A DNA stretch of 64,000 nt from Curvibacter microcysteis (GCF_028649455.1 NZ_JAQSIO010000003.1:124001-188000); one strand, 5' to 3'. Positions 1 through 9,945 are shown, counted from the stretch's first letter. Notes: generated by a model from the letters alone, not told the origin. A program made the numbers and translations.

Positions 1-2
1 GC

Positions 3-1289
3 GCTGACCTGGGTGGCGGCCAGCGCAGCCGGGCCTTCTTTCCGGACAACACCTTGGTGATCGCCTCCAGCGTGTCCAACGGCGGCGGCGCAGCCATTGC
101 GGCATTGGAGCAAGACAGCAAGGGCTTGATCGACGGTCTGGCCGTGGGCGAGCCCGCCATCGAAATGCCGCGCAATGCCAATGTGGTGGTCAAGCGCGGC
201 TCGGCAGTGCAGGGCGTGAACTCGCGCACTTTGCTCGACTTCACCACCCACGCCCACCTGTACTCGGCCTGCGCCGCGCTCGCCCCCGAGATGGTCGGCA
301 CGCCCTTCCAGGCCACTTACGCTTTGCCTGCGGTCTACGGCGTCCTGGCGACCAACCGTTGCAGCTCGCTGAAGGCGCGCGGCCTGCTCAACGCCACGAC
401 CACCGCCGCCCAGGCCAGCGAGTCCTGGCAGCGTCTGCGCGACTACGGCTGGGAGCCCGAGGCCGGCAGCCAGATCGCCACCTTGGCCGGTTTTGAAGTG
501 GCGCCCGCCGTGGCAGTGACCTTTGCCAACGCCTTGGGCCGTTTTGGCGTGCAGGACCACCTGTGCGGCTACAGCTTTGCCGCCACCACGGCGGCGGGCG
601 TGCCCACGGCGATGAGCGCTGCCGCGCTGGCGCCGATGTACGCCACCGGCAACGGTGTGCCCCCTTCGGCCGGCGTGCAACTGGTGAACAACAAGGCCCC
701 CACGGGCGCTGTGCGTGATCTGTTCTCGACCTCGCCCAGCACGGGCTTGGCGGACATGAACATCGACGGCGCCAGCTGCCTGCGCAGCCTGGTCACCGGC
801 GTCGATGCCGCGGCCCAGCGCGTCAATGCGGGCATTGACGAAACCCGCCGCAGCGGCAACCTGCGTGGCAAGCCTGCCGTGATCGTGCATGGCCGCTCTG
901 ACCCACTGCTGCCGGTCAACCACACCTCGCGCCCTTACTTGGCGCTCAACAAGGTGGTGGAAGGCGCCAACAGCCAGCTCAGCTACCTCGAGGTGACCAA
1001 CGCCCAGCACTTTGATGGCTTCATTGGCCTGCCCACGGTGCTGCCGGGTTACGACAGCCGTTTCGTGCCGCTGCACCTGTACCTGAACCGGGCGTTGGAT
1101 TCGGTCTATGCCAAGCTGAAGAACGGCACGGCCCTGCCGCCGTCCCAGGTGGTGCGCACCACGCCACGGGGCGGCACCGCGGGCGCCGCGCCAGCGCTGA
1201 GCGCCGCCAACGTGCCGGCCCCCCAGGCCGTGCCAGCCGAGGCGGACCGCATTGCCCTGAGCGGCAACACGGTGACCATTCCCGATTGA
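3..1289 (+). CDS. D-(-)-3-hydroxybutyrate oligomer hydrolase, 3' part
   Basis: C-terminal part of a 3-hydroxybutyrate oligomer hydrolase (3HBOH family), which cleaves short oligomers released from polyhydroxybutyrate into monomers. The reading frame is open to the left edge, so the start lies outside the window; about 428 residues are visible against roughly 700 in full-length relatives. The motif SVSNGGG, just inside the window, holds the predicted serine nucleophile, and a later NAQHFDGF segment probably carries the catalytic histidine. The C-terminus has an Ala/Pro-rich stretch (near APALSAANVPAPQAVPAE). It is followed after 27 bases by a GC hairpin. Assignment is by family resemblance; whether the enzyme is intracellular or secreted cannot be judged without the N-terminus. 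Confidence 0.85.
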   Translation, partial: ADLGGGQRSRAFFPDNTLVIASSVSNGGGAAIAALEQDSKGLIDGLAVGEPAIEMPRNANVVVKRGSAVQGVNSRTLLDFTTHAHLYSACAALAPEMVGTPFQATYALPAVYGVLATNRCSSLKARGLLNATTTAAQASESWQRLRDYGWEPEAGSQIATLAGFEVAPAVAVTFANALGRFGVQDHLCGYSFAATTAAGVPTAMSAAALAPMYATGNGVPPSAGVQLVNNKAPTGAVRDLFSTSPSTGLADMNIDGASCLRSLVTGVDAAAQRVNAGIDETRRSGNLRGKPAVIVHGRSDPLLPVNHTSRPYLALNKVVEGANSQLSYLEVTNAQHFDGFIGLPTVLPGYDSRFVPLHLYLNRALDSVYAKLKNGTALPPSQVVRTTPRGGTAGAAPALSAANVPAPQAVPAEADRIALSGNTVTIPD

Positions 1290-1316
1290 GTCACCTCGCC
1301 ACGACCATTGACCGAC

Positions 1317-1338
1317 GCGAAGGCCTGCGGGCCTTCGC
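1317..1338 (+). terminator. GC hairpin downstream of the oligomer hydrolase
   Basis: A perfect 9-bp stem, GCGAAGGCC and GGCCTTCGC, closes a TGCG loop between the oligomer hydrolase stop and the next gene. There is no run of T after it, so it is a weak intrinsic terminator at best, or an mRNA 3'-end stabiliser. Confidence 0.45.
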
Positions 1339-1357
1339 CTGAACCGGAACCCTGCCC

Positions 1358-2233
1358 ATGTCCCCGTCCTCCCACTACCTCCAATGCGCTGGCCGTGAAA
1401 TCCACTTCACCGAGTGGGGCTCGGCCCAGGCCCCGGCCGTGATCGCCTGGCATGGCCTGGCGCGCACCGGCCGTGACATGGACGAGCTGGCCCAGCACCT
1501 GAGCGCGCGCTACCGCGTGATCTGCCCCGACACCCTGGGGCGCGGCCTGAGCCAGTGGAGCCCCGATCCCGAGCGCGAGTACACCCTGGCCTTCTATGCC
1601 CAGCTGGCGCTGGGCCTGCTGGACGGCCTGGGCTTGCAGCGCGTGCACTGGGTGGGCACCTCCATGGGTGGGGCCATCGGCACGGTCTGCGCGGCAGGCC
1701 GGGTTCAGCCTGGGCTGAAGGGCCGGCTCAAGAGCCTGGTGCTCAATGACAATGCGCCGCAGCTGGCGCAGGCCGCCATCGAGCGCATCCGCTCCTACGC
1801 GGGCCAGCCGCCGGTGTTTGACTCGGTGCTGGCGCTGGAAGCTTTTTTCCGCCAGGTCTACAAGCCCTATGGTTGGCTCAGCGATGCGCAGTGGCGGCGC
1901 CTGACCGAGACCTCCACCCGCCGCCTGCCGGACGGCCGGGTCACGCCGCACTACGACCCCGCCATGGTGATGCAGTTCACCCACCACCCCGACGACTACC
2001 TGATATGGGACCATTACGACGCGCTGGACCTGCCCGTGCTGTGCCTGCGCGGCGCCGAGTCCGACCTGGTGCTGCCCGAGACCACCGCTGAGATGCTGCG
2101 CCGAGGCCCGGGCCTGCGCGGCCAGACCTCGGTCATTGAGGTCGCCGGCTGCGGCCACGCCCCCGCACTCAATGTGCCTGACCAGCTGAACTGGGTCAGC
2201 GACTTCATCGACCGCGCCGAAGCGGCCAGCTGA
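1358..2233 (+). CDS. alpha/beta hydrolase
   Basis: Predicted cytoplasmic alpha/beta-hydrolase fold enzyme of 291 residues; no signal peptide or membrane segment. The nucleophile elbow is GTSMGG with Ser102, the probable acid is Asp236 in ESDLVLP, and the catalytic His267 sits in GCGHAP, so the triad is complete and in the usual order. The oxyanion-hole segment WHGLART near residue 31 is also typical. It lies 68 bases after the 3-hydroxybutyrate oligomer hydrolase on the same strand, but the hairpin between them argues against tight co-transcription. The substrate cannot be read from sequence; an ester of a small acid is the family default. It converges on the LonH gene. Confidence 0.85.
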   Translation: MSPSSHYLQCAGREIHFTEWGSAQAPAVIAWHGLARTGRDMDELAQHLSARYRVICPDTLGRGLSQWSPDPEREYTLAFYAQLALGLLDGLGLQRVHWVGTSMGGAIGTVCAAGRVQPGLKGRLKSLVLNDNAPQLAQAAIERIRSYAGQPPVFDSVLALEAFFRQVYKPYGWLSDAQWRRLTETSTRRLPDGRVTPHYDPAMVMQFTHHPDDYLIWDHYDALDLPVLCLRGAESDLVLPETTAEMLRRGPGLRGQTSVIEVAGCGHAPALNVPDQLNWVSDFIDRAEAAS

Positions 2234-2262
2234 CCCCAGCCGCGCAGCGCCGGGGAGGCCAC

Positions 2263-4698
2263 TCAGCCCCGGCGGCGCCCCCGCGCCCCGCCTTGGGCGC
2301 GCAGGCAGGCCCGGCGGTAGGCCGCCAGCGTCTGCAAGGCCAGGCTTTGCACGCTGGGCTGAGCCACTGCTGCATCGGCGTCCCAGCCCAGCAAGCGGCG
2401 GCCGCTGAGCAGTTCCATGCCCTGGGCCACATGGGCCATGGTGTAGACCTTGAACTGGCCCGCCGCCACGGCGGCCAGCACCTCGTGCGACAGCATCAGT
2501 TGGCGCTGGTTGCGCGCCGGAATCAGCACCCCGTGCTCACCGCTGAGCCGGGCGTCGCGGCAGACCTGGAACCAGCCCTCGATTTTTTCGTTCAGGCCCC
2601 CCACGGGCAGCACCTCACCATGCTGGTTCAAGGCACCGGTGACCGCGATGCCCTGGCGCAGCGGCAGGCCTGACAAGGCGGAGAGCAGGGCGAACAGCTC
2701 GGCGCAGGAGGCCGAGTCGCCTTCCACGCCGTCGTACTCCTGCTCGAACACCAGCGAGGCGCTGAGCGCCAGCGGGGCTTGTTCGGCCAGCAGCTGGTGC
2801 AAAAAGCCTTGCAGGATCATCACGCCCTTGTCGTGGATGGGACCGGACAGCTTGACCTCGCGCTCGATGTTGAGCACACCACCGTGCCCGGCCTGGGTGC
2901 GCGCCGTGATGCGCATGGGCACGCCAAAGCGGTGGTCGCCGGTGTCGATCTGGCTCATGGCGTTGACCTGGCCCAGGGCCTGGCCCTCGGTGGACAGCAG
3001 GTGTTCGCCATGGCGGATGCGCTCCAGCAGCTCCTGCTCGGGCAGGTTGTGGCGCCGGGCGCGCGCTTGCAGGGCGCTGGCCACGTCGGCTGCGCTGACC
3101 CAGGGCGCTCCCCGGCGGCGGCAGGCGGCGGCGCTTTCGATCAGGTCCATTTCGACGCTACCGAGCTGGGCACTCAGGTAGCCCTGGTCGTCGGCCAGTC
3201 GGTGGCTTTGCTCCAGCAAGGCGGCCACACCGCTGGCGTCCACCTGGGGCAGGCCCAGGGCCTGGCAGCGCTGGCCCATCCAGATGGCCATCGCCTGGCG
3301 GTGGTCGGGGTGGTCGGCAAAGCGGTCGGCAAAGTCCACCTTGACGCGGAAGCGCCGGGCCATTTCGGGCTCGCTGTCTTGCAGCTTGTAGTAGGCGTCA
3401 GGCGTGCCGATCAGCACCAGGCGCAGGCTCAGGGCCAGGGGCTCAGGCTGCAGGCTGGCGCCGGCCGGGGCACCGCTGCCACCCGCGTCTTCGATTTGCA
3501 GCAGGCGCGAGCGCAGGAAGCGGCGCAAGCGGTCCCACAAGCCCTCGTCTTCGGCCAGGTCGGCCAGGTGCAGCATCAGGTAGCCGCCGTGGGCGCGCAG
3601 CAGGGCGCCGGCGTGGATGGCGTTGTGGTCGGGCGGACCGGCGTCTTCGCCACCCGGGTGTTCGATGCAGCCAAACAGACTGCGCATTTGCGGGTTGTCC
3701 TCGATCACCACGGGCGCGCCGCGTTGCTCGGCCTGGTCGACCGCCAGGTTCAGCTTCAGGCAGGACTGCCAATGGGCCAGATCGGCTTTGCGGTCGGCCT
3801 CGTCGTCCTCGCCGGCGCGCGGCAAAAACAGCTCGATCTCGTCGAGCGCCTCGCGCTGGGCGGCCTGTGACCAGCGGTGCAGCAGGGCTTGATCCGCCTC
3901 GGTCAGGCCGCTGAAGCTGGCCAGGGTGCGCTCGAAAACGGACTGCAGCCAGGGCTTGAGGGTTTTCTCCTGCAGCTCGGACAAGGCCTGGTCGCGGGCC
4001 TGTTCGCGCTCGCGCAGCCGGGCCAGGGCCTGGGCCATCTCACGGCGCACCAGGATTTCAGCGTCGCTGGGGCCGGTGTCCGGGCCGGCCTTGCGGTCCT
4101 CGCGCACCAGCAGTTGCAGGCGCTCGCTGTCGCCTTCCCCGGTGCGCCCCAGCTTGAAGCCGTGGCGGGTGGCCAGGTCTTCCAGGCCCGCCAGGGTGTG
4201 CTTTTCTTCGCGCTCAAAGCCGGTCTCGATCAGCTCGGCGGCCAGCATCACCTCGGCGCCCTCCAGTTGCGCCGGGATGTCGGTGGGCAGTTGGCGACTC
4301 AGTTGCTGCAGGGCTTGGCGCAGCACCCGCCCCTGGCCGGGTGGCAGTCGCAAGGCCAGGGGACGCAGGGGCTGCTCGAAGTGGTGCAGGAACGCCAGGT
4401 CGGGCGGCACGGGGCGCTGCTGGGCCGCTTCGTGCAGGGCCTGGCGCAGCAAGGAGCTGCGGCCGCTGCCAGGCTCACCGAGCACAAACAGGTGGTAGTC
4501 GGGGGCGTCCAGGTGCAGCCCGAAGTCGGTGGCCTCACGTGCCCGCTGCTGGCCGATCCAGCCGGGGCTGAGGTGGATCAGCTCGGCGGTGCTGGCAAAG
4601 CCCAGCTCGGCGGGCGGGATCTGGCGGCGCAATTGGGCCAGCGGCAAGGTGGGCGCAGCAGGCCAGGTGGGCAGGGACGGGAGGGGCTGAACAGGCAT
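2263..4698 (-). CDS. LonB/LonH-type AAA+ ATP-dependent protease
   Basis: Lon-family protease of 811 residues distinct from the classical Lon encoded at 18.3 kb. The N-terminal part carries a P-loop GEPGSGRS (residues 74-81) in which Arg takes the usual Lys position, a variant I associate with this subfamily. The C-terminal Lon proteolytic domain has Ser662 in GDSAS and Lys705 in GGLNEKIEGW; their spacing of 43 residues equals that of the Ser-Lys dyad of Escherichia coli Lon. The classical Lon substrate-binding N-domain is missing. Probable role is cytoplasmic protein quality control; specific substrates are unknown. It is a single gene, with 139 bases to hemH upstream. Confidence 0.85.
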   Translation of the reverse strand: MPVQPLPSLPTWPAAPTLPLAQLRRQIPPAELGFASTAELIHLSPGWIGQQRAREATDFGLHLDAPDYHLFVLGEPGSGRSSLLRQALHEAAQQRPVPPDLAFLHHFEQPLRPLALRLPPGQGRVLRQALQQLSRQLPTDIPAQLEGAEVMLAAELIETGFEREEKHTLAGLEDLATRHGFKLGRTGEGDSERLQLLVREDRKAGPDTGPSDAEILVRREMAQALARLREREQARDQALSELQEKTLKPWLQSVFERTLASFSGLTEADQALLHRWSQAAQREALDEIELFLPRAGEDDEADRKADLAHWQSCLKLNLAVDQAEQRGAPVVIEDNPQMRSLFGCIEHPGGEDAGPPDHNAIHAGALLRAHGGYLMLHLADLAEDEGLWDRLRRFLRSRLLQIEDAGGSGAPAGASLQPEPLALSLRLVLIGTPDAYYKLQDSEPEMARRFRVKVDFADRFADHPDHRQAMAIWMGQRCQALGLPQVDASGVAALLEQSHRLADDQGYLSAQLGSVEMDLIESAAACRRRGAPWVSAADVASALQARARRHNLPEQELLERIRHGEHLLSTEGQALGQVNAMSQIDTGDHRFGVPMRITARTQAGHGGVLNIEREVKLSGPIHDKGVMILQGFLHQLLAEQAPLALSASLVFEQEYDGVEGDSASCAELFALLSALSGLPLRQGIAVTGALNQHGEVLPVGGLNEKIEGWFQVCRDARLSGEHGVLIPARNQRQLMLSHEVLAAVAAGQFKVYTMAHVAQGMELLSGRRLLGWDADAAVAQPSVQSLALQTLAAYRRACLRAQGGARGRRRG

Positions 4699-4837
4699 GA
4701 AAAAAGGGTTTGCGGGCCGGTCCCCGTGCCGCCTAGGCGCTGGGGAGGCCGGCTCTTGGGGCGGCTAAGCCGACCCGTTGTGAGACGAAAAGCATAACGT
4801 GTCGCCGCCGGGCCAGGCCCGGGGGGACCCAGGGGCT

Positions 4838-5932
4838 TCAGTTCTTGGCACCCAGGGCCAGCGCGCGGTCGCGGGCGTCTTGTTGCTCGACCTGGCTGGC
4901 CACCTGGGTCGGCCAGCCGCCCAGGTGGCGCTGGGTCAGGGCGCTGAGGGCATCGATCCAGGCCGGGCTGTCGTTCAGGCAGGGGATGTAGTGGAAGTCT
5001 TTGCCGCCCGCGTGCAGGAAGGCTTCGCGTGCTTCCTGGCTGATTTCTTCCAGGGTTTCCAGGCAGTCGCTGGTGAAGCCGGGGCAGATCACGTCCACCC
5101 GCTGGGTGCCGGCTTGGGCCAGGGCGATCAAGGTGGGCTCGGTGTAGGGCTCCAGCCACTTGGCTTTGCCAAAGCGCGACTGGAAGGTGATCTTGAAGCG
5201 GTCCGGGCGAATGCCCAGGCGTTCGGCCAGCAGGCGGCCGGTCTTGTAGCACTCGCAGTGGTAGGGGTCGCCCAGTTGCAGGGTGCGGGCCGGCACGCCG
5301 TGGAAGCTCATCACCAGCTGGTCGGGCTGGCCGTGCTCGCGCCAGTGGGCCTCCACACGGCGCGCCAGGGCTTCGATGTAGCCCGGGTCGTCGTGGTAGT
5401 GGTTGACGAAGCGCAGTTCGGGCAAGTGGCGCTGGCGCTTGCCCCAGTCCGCCACGTCGTCGAACACGCTGGCCGTGGTGGTGCCCGAATACTGCGGGTA
5501 GGCGCTGAGGATCAGGATGCGGGTCACGCCTTCGGCCTTCAGGGCGTCCAGCTGGCTGGCAATGGACGGGTTGCCGTAACGCATGGCGTAGCGCACCAGC
5601 ACCTGGTGGCCCGCTTCGCCAAGCCAGCCTTGCAGCAGCTTGGCTTGCTTGTCGGTCCAGACCTTGAGCGGTGAGCCGTCGGGCGTCCAGACGCTGGCGT
5701 ATTTGGCGGCCGACTTGGCTGGGCGCACGCGCAAGATGATGCCGTGCAGGATGGGCTTCCAGAGCAGGGCCGGGATTTCCACCACGCGGTGGTCGCTCAG
5801 GAACTGGCCCAGGTAGCGGCGCAGCGCCGGCGCGGTGGGTGCTTCGGGCGTGCCCAGGTTGCACAGCAGCACGCCGGTGCGGGCGGCTTGGCCGTGGCGG
5901 AAGGCAGGTTCGGGGGCAAACTTGGAGCGCAT
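4838..5932 (-). CDS. hemH: ferrochelatase
   Basis: Inserts ferrous iron into protoporphyrin IX, the last step of protoheme synthesis. The product is 364 residues. The active-site His211 lies in MSFHGVP and Glu292 in DCLETLEEI, the two family landmarks; GDPYHCEC and [15 protein letters not shown] also match ferrochelatases. The frame stays open well upstream of 5932, but that extension runs into the divergent HAD gene and has no family character, so the ATG at 5932 (MRSKFAPEP) is chosen. The divergent HAD phosphatase starts 49 bases away, so the two promoters must share that short space. Confidence 0.95.
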   Translation of the reverse strand: MRSKFAPEPAFRHGQAARTGVLLCNLGTPEAPTAPALRRYLGQFLSDHRVVEIPALLWKPILHGIILRVRPAKSAAKYASVWTPDGSPLKVWTDKQAKLLQGWLGEAGHQVLVRYAMRYGNPSIASQLDALKAEGVTRILILSAYPQYSGTTTASVFDDVADWGKRQRHLPELRFVNHYHDDPGYIEALARRVEAHWREHGQPDQLVMSFHGVPARTLQLGDPYHCECYKTGRLLAERLGIRPDRFKITFQSRFGKAKWLEPYTEPTLIALAQAGTQRVDVICPGFTSDCLETLEEISQEAREAFLHAGGKDFHYIPCLNDSPAWIDALSALTQRHLGGWPTQVASQVEQQDARDRALALGAKN

Positions 5933-5981
5933 AGAAGGGCTGGACCTGGGGATGTTCGGAATGCCGTATTCTCGGCCACCT

Positions 5982-6695
5982 ATGCTCGACCTCGCACGCA
6001 TCCGGGCCATCACCCTCGATCTTGATGACACTTTATGGCCCATCTGGCCCACCATTGCCCGCGCCGAAGAGGTGCTGGCGCAGTGGTTGCAGGACCACGC
6101 CCCCCGCACCGCCGAGCTGTTTGCCCAGCCCGGTGCGCTGCGCGAGATCCGCAACCGCATGGTGGACTTGCGGCCCGACCTGCGCGCCGACCTGAGCGCG
6201 CTGCGGCGTGAGTCCATCCGCCTGGCCCTGGGGCAAGCGGGCGACCCGACCGATCTGGCCGAACCCGCGTTTGACGTTTTCTTTGCTGAGCGCCAACGCG
6301 TGACGATGTTTGACGACGCGCACCCCAGCCTGCAATTCATGGCCGCGCGCTACCCGCTGGTGGCGGTGTCCAACGGCAATGCCGACATCGAGCAAGTGGG
6401 GCTGGCGCCGTATTTCAAGGCCGCGCTCAACGCGCGCGACTTTGGGGTGGCCAAGCCCGATCCGCGCATCTTCCACGCCGCCGCCGAGGCCGCGGGCGTG
6501 GCCCCGCACGAAGTGCTGCATGTGGGCGACGACGCCGCACTGGATGCCGTGGGCGCGCTGCAGTCAGGTTTGCAGGCCGTGTGGCTGAACCGAGAACAGC
6601 AGGCCTGGACGCATGAGCACCCGGCGCCCCTGACGGTGCAGTCGCTGACCGAGCTGTGCGCCTGGCTGGGCCAAGGGCCTCAGTCCCCGGCCTGA
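5982..6695 (+). CDS. HAD-family hydrolase
   Basis: Haloacid-dehalogenase superfamily phosphatase of 237 residues. Motif I is DLDDT (Asp13 nucleophile, Asp15 acid/base), motif II is the Ser in VSNGN, motif III the Lys in VAKPDPRIF, and motif IV the acidic pair in HVGDDAALD. The cap between motifs I and II is a helical C1-type cap, as in haloacid dehalogenase and YjjG-type nucleotidases. The ATG at 5982 (MLDLARIR) is favoured because motif I then falls at residues 12-16; an ATG at 5961 is possible. It is divergent from hemH and converges on hpnE with only four bases between stops. The substrate is unknown, probably a small phosphorylated metabolite. Confidence 0.88.
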   Translation: MLDLARIRAITLDLDDTLWPIWPTIARAEEVLAQWLQDHAPRTAELFAQPGALREIRNRMVDLRPDLRADLSALRRESIRLALGQAGDPTDLAEPAFDVFFAERQRVTMFDDAHPSLQFMAARYPLVAVSNGNADIEQVGLAPYFKAALNARDFGVAKPDPRIFHAAAEAAGVAPHEVLHVGDDAALDAVGALQSGLQAVWLNREQQAWTHEHPAPLTVQSLTELCAWLGQGPQSPA

Positions 6696-6699
6696 ACCT

Positions 6700-8070
6700 T
6701 CAAACCAGGCCCAAGGCGGCGGCCCGGCCGGCGGCGCTGCCACTGAGCACGGCGCCTTCGAGCGTGGCGGGGTAGGGACCGGCGCAGTAATCGCCGCAGG
6801 CTTGCAGACCGGTCAGCACGGCTTGGCTGGGGCGTTGCAGGCCGGGCGTGCAGGCGAAGGTGGCGCGCTTCTCGACCACGGTCTGCTGCCAGTGCAGATC
6901 TTTCAGGCCCAGCGGGCTCAGTTCGGCGCGGGCTTGGCGCAGCACCTGTTGGGTCAGCAACTCGCGGTCGGTGCTGCTGGCACTGACCACCAGGGCCAAC
7001 AAGCCCTGGGAGCCCCCCAACTGGCCACGGTCAAACACAAACTGGGCGGGGGCCTCGGCCTGGGGCCGCAGGGCCAGCAAGGGCGCTGGCAGGCGCAGGC
7101 CGGGCGCCTGGGCGTAGACGGTGGCAATGGCCTCAAAGCGCAGGGCACGGGCCTGTTGCACCCAGCGCTGCACCGGTCGGGCGTGGCCGTCGGCCAGGCC
7201 TTGGGCCTGTTCCAGCAAGCGGCTGGCCTCGCCGGGTGGGCAGGCCAGAATCAATTGGTCAAAGGCCTCGGTGGCGGGGGCACCCACGGTGTCGCCCAAG
7301 TCGAGCTGCCAGCGCCCGCCGCTCAAGCGCCTCAAGCTGTGCACCCGGTGGCTGCACAGCGCGCTGTGGCCCTGGACTTGCAGCCAACGGGCGGCGGCCT
7401 CGGGCCACAAAGCGCTGAGGTCGGTGCGCGGCAGCAGCAGGTGCGAGCTGCCCGAGGGCCCCGCCAGCGCATCGCGCAGCACGCGCAGGAACACCTGCCC
7501 GCTGGCTTCGCCGATGGGGGTGTTCAAGGCCGACACGCACAAGGGCTCCAGCAGGTCGGCCATGACGCGGGGACGGATGCCCTGGCACAGGTCCAGCACG
7601 CTGAGCGACGCCGGGCATTCAAAGTCGCCCCATTGCCAGCGCAAGGTGGCGCGCAGCAGCGACAGGCGATCGGCCCATGACCAGCCCACCGCCCCCAGGA
7701 TGCCGGCCACGGCGTCCAGCGGCGCTGGCCAGGCGGGCAGGCGCAGGCCTTGGCCGTCGGGAAAGCGCAGGCTCAGCGGCAGGCGCAGCAAGCCCTGTTC
7801 GGGCGACACGCCGACCAGGCGCATCAAGCGCAGGCATTCGGCATAGGCACCGATCAGGATGTGCTGGCCGTTGTCCAAGCCGGCCTGGCCGGGTTCCGTG
7901 CCCAGGCGGCGCGCGCGGCCTCCCCATTGGGGCGCCGCCTCGAACAAGTGCACGCTGGCACCGCCTTGGCTGGCAGCGATGGCGGCGGCCAGGCCGGCCC
8001 AGCCGCCGCCGACCACGGCAACGCGTGGTTTGGCGGGTGCTTGCAAGGATCGAGCGGACCCCTCAGACAC
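6700..8070 (-). CDS. hpnE: hydroxysqualene dehydroxylase
   Basis: FAD-dependent amine-oxidase-like enzyme of 456 residues that reduces hydroxysqualene to squalene in the bacterial three-step route HpnC/HpnD/HpnE. The N-terminus shows the dinucleotide-binding signature VVGGGWAGLAAA, followed after about 20 residues by an acidic residue in HLFEA and then WGGRARR, typical of the family. Its start overlaps the end of hpnD by eight bases, so the two are translationally coupled. Third gene of the minus-strand operon hpnC-hpnD-hpnE. A squalene-hopene cyclase is not in this window and must lie elsewhere if hopanoids are made. Confidence 0.92.
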   Translation of the reverse strand: MSEGSARSLQAPAKPRVAVVGGGWAGLAAAIAASQGGASVHLFEAAPQWGGRARRLGTEPGQAGLDNGQHILIGAYAECLRLMRLVGVSPEQGLLRLPLSLRFPDGQGLRLPAWPAPLDAVAGILGAVGWSWADRLSLLRATLRWQWGDFECPASLSVLDLCQGIRPRVMADLLEPLCVSALNTPIGEASGQVFLRVLRDALAGPSGSSHLLLPRTDLSALWPEAAARWLQVQGHSALCSHRVHSLRRLSGGRWQLDLGDTVGAPATEAFDQLILACPPGEASRLLEQAQGLADGHARPVQRWVQQARALRFEAIATVYAQAPGLRLPAPLLALRPQAEAPAQFVFDRGQLGGSQGLLALVVSASSTDRELLTQQVLRQARAELSPLGLKDLHWQQTVVEKRATFACTPGLQRPSQAVLTGLQACGDYCAGPYPATLEGAVLSGSAAGRAAALGLV

Positions 8071-8902
8071 GGCCGAGCGCCTGGACCTTCCAGGCCAGCC
8101 AGAGTTTGCGCAGCGGGGTCAGGCTGATGCGTTGGTGCAGCACCTGGAAGTTTTCGTGCTCGATCTCCCGCAGCAGGGTGCGGTAGATGCTGGCCATCAT
8201 CAGGCCGGGCTTTTGCGCACGCAGGTCAGCGGCCGGCAGCAGGCTGAGGGCACGGTCGTACAGGGCATGCGCGCGTTCAGCCTGGAACTGCATCAGCTTG
8301 ACGAAGCGGTCGGAGTGCACGCGCTGAAGCACCTCGTGGGCCTTGACGTCGAATTGCTGCAATTCATTGACCGGCAGGTAGATGCGGCCGCGCATGGCGT
8401 CCTCACCCACGTCGCGGATGATGTTGGTCAGTTGGAAGGCCTGGCCCAGGGTGTGGGCGTAGTCGGTGGTGCGCGCGTCGGTCTGGCCAAAGATGCGGGC
8501 CGACACCTCACCCACCACACCGGCCACCAGGTGGCAGTAACGTTGCAGGCCGGGGTAGTCCAGGTAACGGGTTTGCTCCAAGTCCATTTGGCAGCCCTGG
8601 ATCACGGCCTGAAACTGCTCCTGGCGCAGGTCGTAGACCGGCACATGGGGCATCAGGGCCTTCATCACCGGGTGGCTGGGCTGGCCGGCAAAGGCTTGGC
8701 GCACTTCGTTTTGCCACCAGGCCAGTTTGGTGTGGGCCACGCCGCTGTCGCTGACCTCGTCGACCACGTCGTCCACCTCGCGGCAAAAGGCGTAGAAGGC
8801 CGTGATGGCGGCGCGCCTCGGCTTGGGCAGGAACAAAAAGGCGTAATAAAAGCTGCTGCCGGAGGCGGCCGCTTTTTGCTGGACGTAGTCTTCTGGGGTC
8901 AT
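8063..8902 (-). CDS. hpnD: presqualene diphosphate synthase
   Basis: Squalene/phytoene synthase family protein of 279 residues that condenses two farnesyl diphosphates to presqualene diphosphate. Both Asp-rich, Mg-binding motifs are intact: EVDDVVDEV near residue 40 and NIIRDVGEDAMRGRIYLP near residue 160. The middle position in an hpnC-D-E operon fixes it as HpnD rather than a carotenoid phytoene synthase; no carotenoid genes are nearby. It lies 91 bases after hpnC and overlaps hpnE by eight bases. Confidence 0.93.
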   Translation of the reverse strand: MTPEDYVQQKAAASGSSFYYAFLFLPKPRRAAITAFYAFCREVDDVVDEVSDSGVAHTKLAWWQNEVRQAFAGQPSHPVMKALMPHVPVYDLRQEQFQAVIQGCQMDLEQTRYLDYPGLQRYCHLVAGVVGEVSARIFGQTDARTTDYAHTLGQAFQLTNIIRDVGEDAMRGRIYLPVNELQQFDVKAHEVLQRVHSDRFVKLMQFQAERAHALYDRALSLLPAADLRAQKPGLMMASIYRTLLREIEHENFQVLHQRISLTPLRKLWLAWKVQALGRV

Positions 8903-8993
8903 GGATCTGGCTTGGCGTTCGCCCTCGATTGTCCCATCTTGTCGCCGGGGCTGGGCTCGGGTCAGTTGGAGGCGCGGGACCTGGGGGGTCTTG

Positions 8994-9926
8994 TCACATC
9001 CACAGGCTGTGCCAGAGCATGGCGGTGTAGTCGCTGCGGCCCAGTTTGATGCGCCGGCGCAGTGGGTCGTGGCGGGGCTGACGCAGGCGCCGGATCACCT
9101 GCAGGCCACCTTGCACCACCAGGCGCAATTCCCAGCCCGCGCGCCCGGGCAGGCGGTGCACCAAGGGGGCGCCGCGCCGCATCAAGGCTTCGGCCCAGTC
9201 CAGTTGGGCTTGCACCAGGGCCTGTGTGGCCGGGGTGGATTCAAGCGCTTGCAGTTGGGCCCGGGTGACGCCGTGCTGCTGGCAGTCGGCCTCGCTCAGG
9301 TAGTGGCGCCCGCGCGGAATGTCTTGGCGCAGGTCCTGCCAGAAGTTGACCAACTGCAAGGCGCTGCAGATGTCATCACTTTGTTGCAAGGCCTCTGCAT
9401 CCTGGACCTGGTGCAGGTGCAGCAGCAGGCGACCCACGGGGTTGGCCGAGCGCCGGCAGTAGTCGAGCAGGGTGGCGCGGTCGGGGTAGAGGCGCTGGGC
9501 CTGGGTCCAGGCCACGTCCTGCATGAAGGCGTCGAGCAGGTCGTCGAGCAGTTGAACAGGCCAATGCCAGGTCGCGTGCTGACGCGCCAGCGCCCCCAGC
9601 ACGCCGGTCCACAGCGCGGGTGCGGCGGCGTCCTGTCTGGCGCTCGACTCGGCGGCCCCTGAGGCCAGGGCGGCGTGCATCTGGGCCCGGTAGGCGCTCA
9701 GCTCGGACAGGCGTTGTTCGGCCGTTCCGGGGCCTTCGTCGGCCAGGTCGTCGGCCGTGCGCGCGAAATGGTAGAGCGCCGCGATCGGCGCGCGCAGGCG
9801 CGGCGGACACAACCAGGAGGCCACGGGGAAGTTCTCATAGTGGGTGACAGGCAACACTTTGGACGCGTCGACCCCAAGCGCTGAAGCTGGGCTGGGTGAG
9901 GCGTGGTGCGCTGGCTTGACATGCAT
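8994..9926 (-). CDS. hpnC: hydroxysqualene synthase
   Basis: Squalene/phytoene synthase family paralogue of 310 residues that converts presqualene diphosphate to hydroxysqualene. Motif one is ADDLADE near residue 58; motif two is FWQDLRQDIPRGRHYL near residue 205. It heads the hpnC-D-E operon. Its ATG codon lies at the edge of a divergent control region: a TTGACA hexamer for the opposite-strand efflux operon overlaps its first codons, so expression of the two units may interfere. Confidence 0.92.
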   Translation of the reverse strand: MHVKPAHHASPSPASALGVDASKVLPVTHYENFPVASWLCPPRLRAPIAALYHFARTADDLADEGPGTAEQRLSELSAYRAQMHAALASGAAESSARQDAAAPALWTGVLGALARQHATWHWPVQLLDDLLDAFMQDVAWTQAQRLYPDRATLLDYCRRSANPVGRLLLHLHQVQDAEALQQSDDICSALQLVNFWQDLRQDIPRGRHYLSEADCQQHGVTRAQLQALESTPATQALVQAQLDWAEALMRRGAPLVHRLPGRAGWELRLVVQGGLQVIRRLRQPRHDPLRRRIKLGRSDYTAMLWHSLWM

Positions 9927-9945
9927 CAGAACAATCCCTTAGATT
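9916..9945 (+). promoter_or_regulatory. predicted sigma-70 promoter of the RND operon
   Basis: A consensus -35 TTGACA (9916-9921) is followed at 18 bases by TAGATT (9940-9945), matching four of six -10 positions. The predicted start point near 9952 lies inside the palindrome at 9946-9959. The -35 overlaps the first codons of divergent hpnC. Confidence 0.5.

Noticed and set aside
5933-6340. N-terminal extension of hemH upstream of 5932
   Set aside because: It lies over the divergent HAD gene and has no ferrochelatase character; ATG 5932 fits the family start.
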